Positions 1-10,372 are shown, numbered from the stretch's first letter. The stretch: 33,536 nucleotides of DNA from Candidatus Cryptoclostridium obscurum (GCA_904420535.1 CAJFVQ010000083.1:1-33536); one strand, 5' to 3'. The notes: generated by a model from the sequence alone, not told the origin. Made by a program: numbers and translations.

Positions 1-32
1 CGGGAAAATTGAGGAAAGATGATACCGTAGGC

Positions 33-61
33 TTTCATTCTGGAAAAAAATAGTGTATAAT
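33..61 (+). promoter_or_regulatory. Candidate sigma-A promoter upstream of tgt
   Basis: A perfect -10 TATAAT at 56-61 lies 17 bp downstream of a weak -35 (TTTCAT, 33-38). It sits 55 bp before the tgt start. The 1-116 region has no complete gene; the tail of an upstream gene may be present, but the three short frames cannot be assigned. Confidence 0.45.
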
Positions 62-107
62 AATAACATTCGCATTAAGATTGCGAAAAGAGATGTTCCA
101 AACATGA

Positions 108-1217
<1,110 letters not shown>

Positions 1218-1230
1218 TGCGAAAAGAATA

Positions 1231-1259
1231 TAGACACAACGATTGAAATCATCTATAAT
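1231..1259 (+). promoter_or_regulatory. Sigma-A-type promoter of yajC
   Basis: TAGACA (1231-1236, five of six consensus bases) and a perfect TATAAT (1254-1259) are separated by exactly 17 bp, 33 bp upstream of the yajC start. This suggests yajC can be transcribed independently of tgt. Confidence 0.7.
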
Positions 1260-1292
1260 ACTAATCATTAGGAAAAAAGGAGTGAATCTTTT

Positions 1293-1553
1293 ATGAACAG
1301 TATGGTTTGGACGATCATCTATTTTGTGGCAATCATCGCCATCATTTATTTCTTGTTGATTCGTCCCCAGAAGAAAAGAACCAAACAGCACAATGATATG
1401 GTCAACAACCTTACCATAGGTGTTGAAGTCGTTTCCATTGGCGGAATCCATGGGGAAGTCAGCCGTATTAAGGATGATACTATTTGGATGAAGGTCAGCA
1501 ATAATGTGGAAATCGAATTAGAAAAAAGTGCTATTGGCAGGATCGTCAGCTAA
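1293..1553 (+). CDS. yajC: Sec translocon accessory protein YajC
   Basis: YajC is a small inner-membrane partner of SecDF that associates with the SecYEG channel. The 86-residue protein has one N-terminal transmembrane helix (about residues 5-23), then the family hallmark RPQKK (24-28) and a soluble domain containing GVEVVSIGGIHGEV. A strong AAAAAAGGAG ribosome site lies just upstream of the ATG. It has its own promoter upstream and a rho-independent terminator before secD, so it may be partly uncoupled from secDF transcription. The identification is strong from length, topology and motif. Confidence 0.95.
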   Translation: MNSMVWTIIYFVAIIAIIYFLLIRPQKKRTKQHNDMVNNLTIGVEVVSIGGIHGEVSRIKDDTIWMKVSNNVEIELEKSAIGRIVS

Positions 1554-1561
1554 TGAAAACC

Positions 1562-1600
1562 AAAAAGACTTCTTGCAATCATGCATGAAGTCTTTTTATT
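1562..1600 (+). terminator. Rho-independent terminator after yajC
   Basis: An 11-bp stem (1562-1572 with 1587-1597) is extended by an inner TGCA/TGCA helix past one mismatch. Its 3' arm ends in TTTTT and further T-rich sequence. It lies between yajC and secD, so it may set a lower level of secDF transcription. Confidence 0.8.
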
Positions 1601-1653
1601 TTTAACGCTTTGATTCATAGCTCTTTTGGTACATTTACAAAAGGAGTGAAATT

Positions 1654-2874
1654 ATGTCTAAAAAAATCTCCAATGGCCGCGTGGGGTTGGTGATTATCGC
1701 GCTCTTGCTCATTGCGGCAGTTTCAGCTTCCGTTTATTTGGTCAGCAAAAATCAAAATCTCATGCACCTTGGCCTTGACCTACAGGGGGGCGTCAGCGTT
1801 ACTTTAGAAGCCCAACCCGAGGAAGGGGCGGAAATTACACAAGATGACATGGACAAGCTATCCACCATTATGAGCAATCGTGTCAATGAATTTGGGATTG
1901 CAGAGCCCTTGATCCAACAAGAAGGCAGCGATCGCATGATTGTAGAGTTGGCCGGCGTTACGGATTCGCAGGAAGCTCTTGATATGTTGGGAAAAACTGC
2001 GCAACTGGAATTTCTTGATCCCAACAACAACGTGATTCTTGATGGTAATGATTTACAGGATGCTTATGTTTCACAAGATCAGTCGGGATATGTTGTTGCT
2101 TTGGAATTTACCGATGAAGGCGCTGAAAAATTTGCCGATGCGACGACTGAATTTTTGGGACAGGTCATTTCCATCAGCCTTGACGGTACTGTCATTTCCA
2201 GCCCAGTAGTGGAAAGCGCCATCACTGACGGGCGGGCAGTAATCAACGGTATGGCGGATTATGATGAATGTGCCGAACTTGCTTCCCTGCTTCGCGGCGG
2301 TGCCCTCCCCGTTGATGTGGAAGTTTTAGAAGTGCGCGTCGTCGGTCCTCAGCTCGGTTCCGATTCTTTGAGTCAGAGCTATGTGGCTATTCTTTATGGG
2401 ATTGCTGCGATTTTCCTCTTTATGATTATCTATTATCGTCTTCCCGGCCTGCTTACTTGCTTATCCTTGTTGCTCTATGGATTAATTCTTTTTTGGGTGC
2501 AAAGTTTGATCAATGTCACCTTGACTTTACCGGGGATTGCGGCGTTTCTTCTATCTATGGGGATGGCCGTTGATGCCAATATCATTATTTTTGAGCGTAT
2601 CAAAGATGAGCTGCGTCATGGGAAGACACTTTCCGCAGCGGTTACCTCTGGTTTTAAGCGTGCATTTAAAGCGATCCTTGATTCCAATGTTACGACGCTC
2701 ATTGCTACGGTGGTACTGTTCTATTTTGGAGTCAGTTCCATCAAAGGTTTTGCTATCACCTTAAGCATCGGTATTTTGGCCAGTATGTTTACGGCCATCG
2801 TCTTTACCCGTTTCATGTTGAAGATGTGCGTTAACGACAAGGTGTTGAGTAAACGCAGTCTTTACCGGTCGTAA
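1654..2874 (+). CDS. secD: Protein translocase subunit SecD
   Basis: SecD is a proton-driven RND-type membrane protein that pulls translocating preproteins out of the Sec channel, with SecF as partner. The 406-residue form is the short version usual in Gram-positives and lacks the extra periplasmic region of the E. coli protein. TM1 spans about residues 9-31, followed by the D1 motif GLDLQGG (40-46), an external P1 domain, and five C-terminal helices. GMAVDANIIIFERIKDE in the C-terminal part carries the conserved Asp of the proton path. The ATG is preceded by AAAGGAGTG. The stop codon overlaps the secF ribosome-binding site, so the two are translationally coupled. Confidence 0.96.
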   Translation: MSKKISNGRVGLVIIALLLIAAVSASVYLVSKNQNLMHLGLDLQGGVSVTLEAQPEEGAEITQDDMDKLSTIMSNRVNEFGIAEPLIQQEGSDRMIVELAGVTDSQEALDMLGKTAQLEFLDPNNNVILDGNDLQDAYVSQDQSGYVVALEFTDEGAEKFADATTEFLGQVISISLDGTVISSPVVESAITDGRAVINGMADYDECAELASLLRGGALPVDVEVLEVRVVGPQLGSDSLSQSYVAILYGIAAIFLFMIIYYRLPGLLTCLSLLLYGLILFWVQSLINVTLTLPGIAAFLLSMGMAVDANIIIFERIKDELRHGKTLSAAVTSGFKRAFKAILDSNVTTLIATVVLFYFGVSSIKGFAITLSIGILASMFTAIVFTRFMLKMCVNDKVLSKRSLYRS

Positions 2875-2887
2875 GGAGGTGGCAAAC

Positions 2888-3769
2888 ATGACTTTAAAGG
2901 ATATTCGATTGAATATTGTCGGAAAACGAAAAATTTGGTATTGTATTTCGATTGTAATTATTTTGGCAGGACTTGTCTCCTTCTTTGTGCAGGGATTTAA
3001 TACCGGGATCGACTTTACCGGCGGCAGTATTTTACAGTTAACCTTTGACAATAAAGTTGATGTCGCCGATCTGCGGGAAACGGTTTCCGATATGGTGGAA
3101 CATACCCCGCTGATTCAGGAGTCCGAAGGGAGCAACACCTTCAATATCCGTACGGATTTGACGACTGACGAAGATGTCAACGGGCTGTTGGCGGCCATTG
3201 AATCGTCTCATGGATCATATAGCATTGACCGCAATGAGCTTGTGGGACCAACAATCGGTAAAGAATTGACTCTGAACGCCTTTTTGGCATTGGTCATTGC
3301 TTGTGCTTTGATGTTGGTATACATATCCATTCGCTTTCAACTCCGTTTTGGAATTGCCTCCATCATTACACTGGTTCACGATGCGCTGATTTTACTTTCG
3401 GTTTTTACTATTTTCCAATTAGAGGTTTCCAGCTCTTTTATTGCGGCAATTCTAACGGTGATTGGTTATTCCATCAATGCTACCATTGTTATTTTTGACC
3501 GTGTCCGTGAGAACAAACCCAATTATCCTGCTGATCGTATCAAAGATTTGGTCAACGATAGTGTCAGCCAGACTTTGGCTCGTTCCATCAATACTGTTTT
3601 GACGACATTGTTTACCTTATTTGCTTTACTGATTTTTGGTGGAGATACGACCAAAATTTTCGTACTGGCATTGATTGTCGGCATCGGTGCTGGCGGATAT
3701 TCCAGTATCGTTCTTTCCGGTTCTGTTTACTATGATTTGGCGACACATTTTAAGAAAAAGAAAAAGTAA
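2888..3769 (+). CDS. secF: Protein translocase subunit SecF
   Basis: SecF is the partner of SecD in proton-driven late steps of protein export. The 293-residue protein has an N-terminal helix (about 17-36), the signature GIDFTGGS (40-47), an external domain, and five C-terminal helices including GYSINATIVIFDRVREN. The start is ATG at 2888 because AAGGAGGT (2873-2880) sits 7 nt before it; the in-frame GTG at 2879 lies inside that ribosome site and is rejected. It ends at a strong terminator, closing the sec group. Confidence 0.95.
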   Translation: MTLKDIRLNIVGKRKIWYCISIVIILAGLVSFFVQGFNTGIDFTGGSILQLTFDNKVDVADLRETVSDMVEHTPLIQESEGSNTFNIRTDLTTDEDVNGLLAAIESSHGSYSIDRNELVGPTIGKELTLNAFLALVIACALMLVYISIRFQLRFGIASIITLVHDALILLSVFTIFQLEVSSSFIAAILTVIGYSINATIVIFDRVRENKPNYPADRIKDLVNDSVSQTLARSINTVLTTLFTLFALLIFGGDTTKIFVLALIVGIGAGGYSSIVLSGSVYYDLATHFKKKKK

Positions 3770-3786
3770 TTCTTTGAAACCGCCGA

Positions 3787-3821
3787 GCGGGGAAGGGGCA
3801 TGATTCTTCCCCGCTTTTTTT
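3787..3821 (+). terminator. Rho-independent terminator after secF
   Basis: A GC-rich 9-bp stem, GCGGGGAAG (3787-3795) with CTTCCCCGC (3806-3814), is followed by seven T residues. Confidence 0.9.
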
Positions 3822-3873
3822 GTGGCTACGATAGAATTTATTAAAATATTCGAGGAAAACAACAGGTTTTCTA

Positions 3874-3902
3874 TTCTCAAATCAAAAATAATATGGTATA
3901 AT
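3874..3902 (+). promoter_or_regulatory. Extended -10 promoter of the rel operon
   Basis: TGG-TATAAT (-10 hexamer 3897-3902) is an extended -10 element, with a weak -35 TTCTCA (3874-3879) at 17 bp. A small GAAAAC/GTTTTC hairpin (3855-3871) lies just upstream. The promoter precedes rel by 40 bp and probably drives rel-dtd and the downstream genes. Confidence 0.65.
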
Positions 3903-3942
3903 TTATCATTAAAGTTAAAATATCAGATTGGGGGCGAAGGCG

Positions 3943-6105
3943 TTGAGTGAAATTCAAGCACTATTGGATAAAATTGCAGAATATAACCGAGAATCGGATA
4001 CCGCTCTGATTGAAGACGCCTACGCCTTTGCGGAAAAAGCCCATGCTAACCAATTTCGTCACTCTGGTGAAAAATATATCATTCATCCTTATTCCGTCGC
4101 ATTGATTCTTACAACGGTAGAAGCTGACGACAAAACTATCGTTGCAGGACTTCTTCATGATGTGGTGGAGGACACGGAATACACCATTGAAGATATTACC
4201 GAACGTTTTGGTAAGGAAGTTGCTGTTTTAATTGAAGGCGTTACGAAACTGGGAAAACTGGAAGGTCGCACCAAAAGCGAGCAAAAAATGGAGAACTTAC
4301 GTAAGATGTTTTTGGCTATGGCCATGGATATTCGGGTCATTATCATCAAACTGGCGGATCGTCTCCACAATATGCGCACCTTAAAATATCATTCCTCTGA
4401 AGCGAAACGACGGGAGATCGCCCAAGAAACATTGGATATTTATACGCCTTTGGCCAACCGTTTGGGAATTTTTCAATTTAAGTGGGAACTGGAAGATCTT
4501 TGTTTGCGCACCTTGGAACCTGCAAAATATTTCCGCCTAGTGGATGAGATTGCCAGTACCAGGGCAGCACGTCAAGCCTATATTGAAGAAGTAATTGATA
4601 TTCTACGGGAGAAACTGCACGAGGCGGGAATCCAAGGTGAAATTTACGGCCGTCCCAAGAACTTATACAGTATTTACAGTAAAATGATCCGACAAAATAA
4701 AGAACTTTCGGAGATTTATGATATTTTAGCAGTACGGGTCATTGTAAAAGATATTGCCGATTGTTATGGCGTTTTGGGACTCGTCCATAGCATGTGGACG
4801 CCGATGCCGGGACGCTTTAAAGATTATATTGCTCTGCCAAAACAAAATATGTATCAGTCCATCCATACTACCATCATTAGTCCCAACGGCAAACCTTTGG
4901 AGATTCAGATACGCACCGAGGAGATGCACCAAGTGGCGGAGCATGGTATTGCCGCGCACTGGCAATATAAGGAAGGTGTATCAGCTCCGGCGAAAACCGC
5001 GGAAAAACTAAACTGGCTCCGTCAGATGTTGGATTGGCAAAAAGAGGTGCGGGATGCCGATGAGTTTATGGAGTCGGTGAAAAACGAGCTGTTCGATGAG
5101 TCCGTTTATGTATTTACCCCCAAGGGAGATGTTTTTGAGCTTCCGACGGGTTCTGTTCCTTTGGATTTTGCGTATCGTGTCCATACGGAGGTTGGTCATC
5201 ATGCAATCGGCGCTAAGATCAATGGGCGCATCGCGACCTATGATACCAAATTGGAAAACGGCGATATCGTGGAGATTATTACTTCCAAGGCCGGAAAGCC
5301 CAGTCGCGACTGGCTTCAATTTGTAAAAACACCCCAGGCAAAAAACCGTATTCGCAGCTGGTTTCGAAAGGAACAGCGGGAGGAATTGATCGCCCGAGGG
5401 AAAGACCTGTTTGAAAGCGAGATCAAACGTTATGGTAGCTTGATGCTGGAGTTCTTAAAAGGCGAAAAACTTGCCAAATTGGTGGAACGCCATAATTTCG
5501 CCAGTCTGGAGAATTTTTATGTGGCTTTGGGGGAAAACCATTTACATATCAATGCCGTCATCGCTACGATCAAAGATGAACTGCGTTTTGAAGAACCAAA
5601 GCCTCAACCGGAGACGAAACCTTTTCAAGAACATCGAGGCAACCACATTGGCGTTTCTGTGCGTGGGGTGGATAATGTTATGATTCGTTTCGGTCACTGT
5701 TGCAATCCTCTACCTGGCGATGAAATTATCGGCTATATTACCCGGGGAAAAGGAATCACCGTTCATCGAAAAGATTGTAACAGTGTTGGCGCCAATGTAG
5801 ATCCGAATCGATTGATCGAAGTAGAATGGGTCGGGGAGACTGATGGAAAATTCCAGGCGGAGATCGAAGTAGAAGCATTTGACCGGGACCGTTTGACTAC
5901 CGATATTATGTTGGCTATTTCAGAAACGAAAAGTGCCATCAATTCAGTATTCAGCCGTTCTATAAAAACAGGTTCCGCTTTGGTTAATATGAAAATTGAG
6001 GTGAAAAGCCATCAGCACCTGGATTATATCATCAATAAAATCCGCAAGATCAAAGGCGTTACCGAAGTGCATCGTGTCATTCACGGTAAACAACATGAAA
6101 AGTAA
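3943..6105 (+). CDS. rel: Bifunctional (p)ppGpp synthetase/hydrolase (RelA/SpoT family)
   Basis: The enzyme makes and degrades the alarmone (p)ppGpp on starved ribosomes and governs the stringent response. From the start used here the domains are: HD hydrolase (about 20-180, intact with His48, His72-Asp73 and LADRLHNMRT); synthetase (about 220-340, with YGRPK and the EIQIRT segment); TGS (VYVFTPKGDVFELP, about 385 onward); the conserved-Cys region (FGHCCNPLPGDEI); and a C-terminal ACT domain. The synthetase loop reads GRFKD, the RxKD type of bifunctional Gram-positive Rel rather than the ExDD of E. coli RelA. The start is TTG 3943, preceded by a GGGGGCG/GAAGG run; the upstream in-frame TTG 3928 lacks a ribosome site. 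dtd follows after 15 bp. Confidence 0.95.
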   Translation: MSEIQALLDKIAEYNRESDTALIEDAYAFAEKAHANQFRHSGEKYIIHPYSVALILTTVEADDKTIVAGLLHDVVEDTEYTIEDITERFGKEVAVLIEGVTKLGKLEGRTKSEQKMENLRKMFLAMAMDIRVIIIKLADRLHNMRTLKYHSSEAKRREIAQETLDIYTPLANRLGIFQFKWELEDLCLRTLEPAKYFRLVDEIASTRAARQAYIEEVIDILREKLHEAGIQGEIYGRPKNLYSIYSKMIRQNKELSEIYDILAVRVIVKDIADCYGVLGLVHSMWTPMPGRFKDYIALPKQNMYQSIHTTIISPNGKPLEIQIRTEEMHQVAEHGIAAHWQYKEGVSAPAKTAEKLNWLRQMLDWQKEVRDADEFMESVKNELFDESVYVFTPKGDVFELPTGSVPLDFAYRVHTEVGHHAIGAKINGRIATYDTKLENGDIVEIITSKAGKPSRDWLQFVKTPQAKNRIRSWFRKEQREELIARGKDLFESEIKRYGSLMLEFLKGEKLAKLVERHNFASLENFYVALGENHLHINAVIATIKDELRFEEPKPQPETKPFQEHRGNHIGVSVRGVDNVMIRFGHCCNPLPGDEIIGYITRGKGITVHRKDCNSVGANVDPNRLIEVEWVGETDGKFQAEIEVEAFDRDRLTTDIMLAISETKSAINSVFSRSIKTGSALVNMKIEVKSHQHLDYIINKIRKIKGVTEVHRVIHGKQHEK

Positions 6106-6120
6106 TCATAGAGGAAACTT

Positions 6121-6564
6121 ATGCGAGTGATTATCCAAAGAGTAAAGTCTGCTTCCGTTACCTCTGAAGGTAAGCCCACCGGCAGCATTGAGGAGGGACT
6201 CCTTCTATATATCGGCGTCGGCAAAGAGGATTGTGAAGAAGATGTGATATATCTCGGCGATAAAATTCCAAATTTAAGGATTTTTCCCGATGAGAATGAT
6301 AAAATGAACCGTTCCCTGTTTGATGTGAACGGTTCCATTTTGGCTGTTTCCCAATTTACCTTGATGGGTGATTGCCGAAAAGGACGAAGACCGGGGTTTA
6401 GCGATGCCGCTCCGCCCGAGGAAGCCAATGAACTTTATGAATCTTTGATCGCTCGTTGGCGCAAAGATGGCATCGTTGTGGAAACCGGCGTGTTCCAAAC
6501 GGATATGCTTGTTTCATCGGTCAATTGGGGGCCCGTAACTTTTGTTCTTGACAGTAAAAAATAA
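6121..6564 (+). CDS. dtd: D-aminoacyl-tRNA deacylase
   Basis: This cytoplasmic proofreading enzyme hydrolyses D-amino acids (and glycine from mischarged tRNA) off tRNAs. The 147-residue length is exact for the family. Both signatures are visible: SQFTL (77-81) and the C-terminal Gly-cisPro segment NWGPVT (135-140). In most relatives as I recall them the residue after Asn is Asp or Glu, so Trp136 is a small deviation. It lies 15 bp after rel, the same rel-dtd pairing as in Bacillus. AGAGGA precedes the ATG. Confidence 0.95.
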   Translation: MRVIIQRVKSASVTSEGKPTGSIEEGLLLYIGVGKEDCEEDVIYLGDKIPNLRIFPDENDKMNRSLFDVNGSILAVSQFTLMGDCRKGRRPGFSDAAPPEEANELYESLIARWRKDGIVVETGVFQTDMLVSSVNWGPVTFVLDSKK

Positions 6565-6594
6565 ATTTGTAATTCTTTTATCATGAGGTGTAAC

Positions 6595-7215
6595 ATGGAA
6601 GTTCATAAAATTGAAGTCATGCCTTTGGGAACCAATTGCTATTTTGCTTTTGACGAATCGACCAGAGAAGGTATTGTCATTGATCCCGGCGGCAGCAGCG
6701 ATCTGATTATGAAAAAAATCGATGAACTACAAATGAAAGTAGTTGCCATTGTCAATACCCACGGACATTGGGATCATGTCGGCGCCAACCAAACTGTCTC
6801 TGAAAAAATGGGAGTACCTGTGTATATTCATGAAGATGATGCTGATTATTTGACGGATCCTGCGAAAAATATTAGCAATATGATGGGAACCCAATCCCAG
6901 ACCAAAGCGGCGGACCATTTACTTAAGGAAGGGGATACGGTCACCTTTGGTAGTTGCAAACTGGAAGTGATCCATACGCCCGGTCATACACCGGGTGGGA
7001 TTTGTCTTTATGGTCATGGCGTATTGTTCTGCGGCGATACCCTTTTTTATCGTTCTATTGGCCGAACAGATTTGCCAGGCGGTGATTTTCATACATTGAT
7101 CGAAAGCATAAAAAATAAGATTTTTACTCTACCGGGAGATACTCTCGTATGTCCAGGCCACGGTATGGTGACCAACGTACGGGATGAGATCAACGGAAAT
7201 CCCTTTGTGAGGTAA
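6595..7215 (+). CDS. MBL-fold metallo-hydrolase, glyoxalase II-like
   Basis: This is a cytoplasmic binuclear-metal hydrolase of the metallo-beta-lactamase fold, closest in pattern to short glyoxalase II-like proteins. All metal ligands are present: HGHWDH (His56, His58, Asp60, His61), His131 in HTPGHTPGG, Asp148 in FCGDTLF, and His189 in CPGHG. The 206 residues lack the long C-terminal HAGH domain of classical GloB, so the substrate is uncertain (thioesters such as S-lactoylglutathione analogues are only a family guess). The start is ATG 6595 because GAGGTG (6585-6590) precedes it; the ATG at 6583 overlaps that site. It sits 4 bp before hisS in the same operon. Confidence 0.88.
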   Translation: MEVHKIEVMPLGTNCYFAFDESTREGIVIDPGGSSDLIMKKIDELQMKVVAIVNTHGHWDHVGANQTVSEKMGVPVYIHEDDADYLTDPAKNISNMMGTQSQTKAADHLLKEGDTVTFGSCKLEVIHTPGHTPGGICLYGHGVLFCGDTLFYRSIGRTDLPGGDFHTLIESIKNKIFTLPGDTLVCPGHGMVTNVRDEINGNPFVR

Positions 7216-7219
7216 TGAG

Positions 7220-8482
7220 ATGACAACGACGAGACCAAAAGGTACCAATGATTTTTTGCCGGAAGATACTGTCAAATGGCAGTATGTAGAATCTGTCCTC
7301 AGAGAACTGGCACTGTGTTACGGCTTTGAAGAGTTAAGAACGCCAATTTTTGAATCAACGGAACTTTTTTTGCGTGGGGTTGGCGAAACTACCGATATTG
7401 TCAATAAAGAAATGTATACGTTTGAGGATAAGGGAGGTCGCAGCATTACTTTGCGCCCTGAAGGCACAGCTTCTTCCGCCCGCGCCTTGATTGAGCACAA
7501 ACTCTATGGCGGCCCTTTGCCTGTAAAACTGTGGTATACAGGTCCTATGTTTCGCTATGAGCGTCCGCAAAAAGGACGTTTCCGCCAGTTCCATCAATTC
7601 GGTGTAGAGGCTTTCGGTTCCCAGGATCCCGCTTTAGATGCAGAGGTTATCTCCTTTGCCATGAGTTTTTACGAAACATTGGGTTTGCGCGGTTTAGAAG
7701 TGCGACTAAATAGTGTGGGATGTCCAAAATGCCGCAAAGAGCATAAGGAAAAACTGCAGGAGGCTCTTCGCCCCGTATTGGGAGAATTATGCGCCGATTG
7801 TCAAAGTCGTTTTGAGAAAAACCCCCTTCGTATCTTCGACTGCAAAAATGAACACTGCCAGGAATTGATCGCGGGAGCGCCCACCATTCTTGACTGTCTT
7901 TGTGATGAATGCCACGATCATTTTGAAAAAGTAAAGACCTATTTGACAGGAGCGGGAATCCCGTTTCACATTGACTCTCATCTCGTTCGCGGTCTTGACT
8001 ATTATACAAAAACTGCTTTTGAAATTTTATTGTCAGATATCGGCGCTCAAAGCGCCATCTGCGGCGGTGGACGTTATGATGGACTTATCCAAGATTTGGG
8101 TGGCCCCGATACTTACGGTGTAGGGTTTGCCCTCGGTATGGAACGAGTTTTTTCAGCCATGGAAGCTCAGGGGCTTTCATTCCCGCAACGCCCCCGCTGC
8201 GATGTGTATTTTGTTGCCTTGGGTGACGATGCCAAGAAATCGATGTTTCCCATTCTGACTACTTTGCGTAAAGAGGGGATCAAAGGTGAAATTGATTTTA
8301 TGGGTCGTAGTCTTAAGGCACAAATGAAAGCCGCTGATCGAGTCCATGCACGGTATGCGGTGATCGCCGGTGAAGAAGAGTTGAAAAACAACGAAATGAT
8401 TCTTCGGGATATGACAGATAAAAGTCAAGCTAATATTAAAATCGAAGACATGAAAGAAGAACTTATTAGGAGGATAAAATAA
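7220..8482 (+). CDS. hisS: Histidyl-tRNA synthetase
   Basis: This class II synthetase charges tRNA-His. The 420-residue protein shows the N-terminal KGTNDFLP segment, motif 1 around RTPIFES, motif 2 (FRYERPQKGRFRQFHQFG), the histidine-binding LVRGLDYYT and motif 3 (GFALGMERVF), then the C-terminal anticodon-binding domain. A central CPKCRKEH / CADCQSRF / CLCDECHDH set of cysteines forms the insertion region seen in Gram-positive HisRS. The ribosome site GTGAGGT lies inside the end of the upstream MBL gene. No T-box leader was seen. Its last base overlaps aspS (TAATG). Confidence 0.97.
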   Translation: MTTTRPKGTNDFLPEDTVKWQYVESVLRELALCYGFEELRTPIFESTELFLRGVGETTDIVNKEMYTFEDKGGRSITLRPEGTASSARALIEHKLYGGPLPVKLWYTGPMFRYERPQKGRFRQFHQFGVEAFGSQDPALDAEVISFAMSFYETLGLRGLEVRLNSVGCPKCRKEHKEKLQEALRPVLGELCADCQSRFEKNPLRIFDCKNEHCQELIAGAPTILDCLCDECHDHFEKVKTYLTGAGIPFHIDSHLVRGLDYYTKTAFEILLSDIGAQSAICGGGRYDGLIQDLGGPDTYGVGFALGMERVFSAMEAQGLSFPQRPRCDVYFVALGDDAKKSMFPILTTLRKEGIKGEIDFMGRSLKAQMKAADRVHARYAVIAGEEELKNNEMILRDMTDKSQANIKIEDMKEELIRRIK

Positions 8483-10257
8483 TGAAAAGAACCCATTACT
8501 GTGGCGACTTGAGCCTAGCAAACGACGGCGAGATTGTCTCCATTTGCGGCTGGATTCAGCGCCGTCGCGACCATGGCGGTTTGATCTTCATTGATCTCAG
8601 AGACCGCACCGGTTTTGTCCAGATCGTTTTTGACCCTGCTATTTCCGGGGAATATTTCCCCCTGGCGGAAAAAGCGCGTCCCGAATATGTGATCAACGCC
8701 ACAGGAAAAGTTTCCAAACGACCTGAAGGCCAGGAAAATCCCAATATGACCACAGGGGAAATCGAGATCTATATCAGTGAAATGGAAATCCTGAATAGCG
8801 CGAAAACGCCTCCTTTTCTCATTGAAGATGATGTTGACTGCGATGAAAATGTTCGCCTGAAATATCGCTATCTCGATTTGCGACGTCCTGAATTGCAAAA
8901 GAATTTTAAGTTGCGTCATCAGCTTACCATGAAGATTCGAAACTACCTTGATGGACATGGTTTTTGGGAAGTGGAAACTCCGATTCTCGGAAAAAGTACT
9001 CCCGAAGGAGCCAGAGATTATCTCGTACCTTCCCGGATGCATCCTGGTGAGTTTTACGGTTTGCCCCAATCCCCGCAACTTTATAAACAGATGTTGATGA
9101 TTTCCGGTATGGATAAGTATTTCCAGATCGCTCGCTGCTTCCGTGATGAAGATTTGCGCGCCGATCGTCAGCCGGAATTCACCCAGCTCGATATCGAAAT
9201 GTCCTTTATTGATCGTGAGGTCATTATGGATTTGATGGAGAATATGATGGCGGAGATCTATCGGGAGCTGCTGGGCATCGAAATTAAAACGCCTTTTCTG
9301 CGGTTGAGTTATGCTGAAGCCATGGAGCGTTTTGGCTCCGATAAACCGGATCTTCGTTTTGGAATGGAATTAAAGGATATTAGTGATATCGCTAAAGATT
9401 CCAACTTTAAAGTTTTTGCGGCCAATGTGGCCAAGGGCGGTGTTGTAAAAGGGATCACTGTCAAAGGAGGAGAGCATTTCTCACGCCGAGAATTGGACGA
9501 CCTGACAAAATATGCAGGGATTTTTGGCGCGAAAGGTCTTGCTTGGATGGTTGTCATTGGCGGAGAAGATAAAGTCAAGTCTCCGATCGCAAAATTTTTT
9601 ACTCCGGAACAAATCGATGCTATTCTTGGGCGGATGGAGGCGGAAGTCGGGGATGTTGTAATGTTTGTAAGCGACAATTATGACACGACTTGTAATGTCC
9701 TGGGCAATCTCCGCTGCGAGATTGCCAAACGGGAAAATCTTATTGCCCCTGATGACAATCAATTCCTGTGGGTTGTGGATTTCCCGATGTTTGAATACGA
9801 TGATGAGGAAGAACGCTATGTAGCAAAACACCATCCTTTTACCATGCCCATGGATGAGGATTTGGATATTTTAACGGAGCATCCCGAAAAAGTACGCGCA
9901 AAAGCTTACGATATGATTTTGAACGGTGTGGAACTGGGTGGTGGTAGCATCCGTATTCATAACAGCGAAGTTCAGTCTAAGGTCTTTGAACTTTTAAAAT
10001 TAAGTGAAGAGGATATTCATGAAAAATTTGGTTATTTTCTCACTGCCCTGCAATATGGTACACCGCCCCACGGCGGCATTGCTTTTGGGATTGACAGAAT
10101 GGTCATGTTGATGGCTCAGAGAAAGAGCATTCGTGATGTAATCGCGTTTCCAAAAACCCAGAGCGCTACTTGTCTTACTACGGAATCGCCTTGCGATGTT
10201 GCGCCTAAACAACTTCGTGAACTCGGAATTTCCCTTAGAGAAACGGATAAAAATTAA
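8482..10257 (+). CDS. aspS: Aspartyl-tRNA synthetase, non-discriminating type
   Basis: This class II synthetase charges tRNA-Asp and, if non-discriminating, also tRNA-Asn. The 591 residues fit the bacterial type: N-terminal OB-fold anticodon domain, catalytic core with the flipping loop and QSPQLYKQ, motif 2 (FRDEDLRADRQPEFTQ), an inserted GAD domain (about 285-420), and motif 3 near GIAFGIDRMVML. The two positions reported to separate tRNA specificity in Pseudomonas AspRS read His31 (RRRDHGG) and Gly83 (PEGQEN), the relaxed-specificity state; E. coli has Leu and Lys. That would imply Asn-tRNA is made through GatCAB amidation. It is coupled to hisS by a 1-base overlap. Confidence 0.96.
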   Translation: MKRTHYCGDLSLANDGEIVSICGWIQRRRDHGGLIFIDLRDRTGFVQIVFDPAISGEYFPLAEKARPEYVINATGKVSKRPEGQENPNMTTGEIEIYISEMEILNSAKTPPFLIEDDVDCDENVRLKYRYLDLRRPELQKNFKLRHQLTMKIRNYLDGHGFWEVETPILGKSTPEGARDYLVPSRMHPGEFYGLPQSPQLYKQMLMISGMDKYFQIARCFRDEDLRADRQPEFTQLDIEMSFIDREVIMDLMENMMAEIYRELLGIEIKTPFLRLSYAEAMERFGSDKPDLRFGMELKDISDIAKDSNFKVFAANVAKGGVVKGITVKGGEHFSRRELDDLTKYAGIFGAKGLAWMVVIGGEDKVKSPIAKFFTPEQIDAILGRMEAEVGDVVMFVSDNYDTTCNVLGNLRCEIAKRENLIAPDDNQFLWVVDFPMFEYDDEEERYVAKHHPFTMPMDEDLDILTEHPEKVRAKAYDMILNGVELGGGSIRIHNSEVQSKVFELLKLSEEDIHEKFGYFLTALQYGTPPHGGIAFGIDRMVMLMAQRKSIRDVIAFPKTQSATCLTTESPCDVAPKQLRELGISLRETDKN

Positions 10258-10372
10258 TAACTTGTTATCTGGGAATTGTAGTAGCAGAATTATTTCATGT
10301 CTCAGTTGGTAAAATTTCAGAGGGAATGCCAATAAAATTTTTTGAAATAATAACTTTGGTGAATGTTTCTTC

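Noticed and set aside
3928-3942. TTG 3928 as start of rel
   Set aside because: No ribosome-binding site upstream, whereas the G-rich stretch at 3930-3940 fits TTG 3943.
7205-7219. T-box or attenuator leader before hisS
   Set aside because: Only 4 bp separate the MBL gene and hisS; there is no room for a leader.
8515-9078. 187-residue minus-strand frame within aspS
   Set aside because: Shadow of a conserved synthetase; no ribosome site or family pattern.
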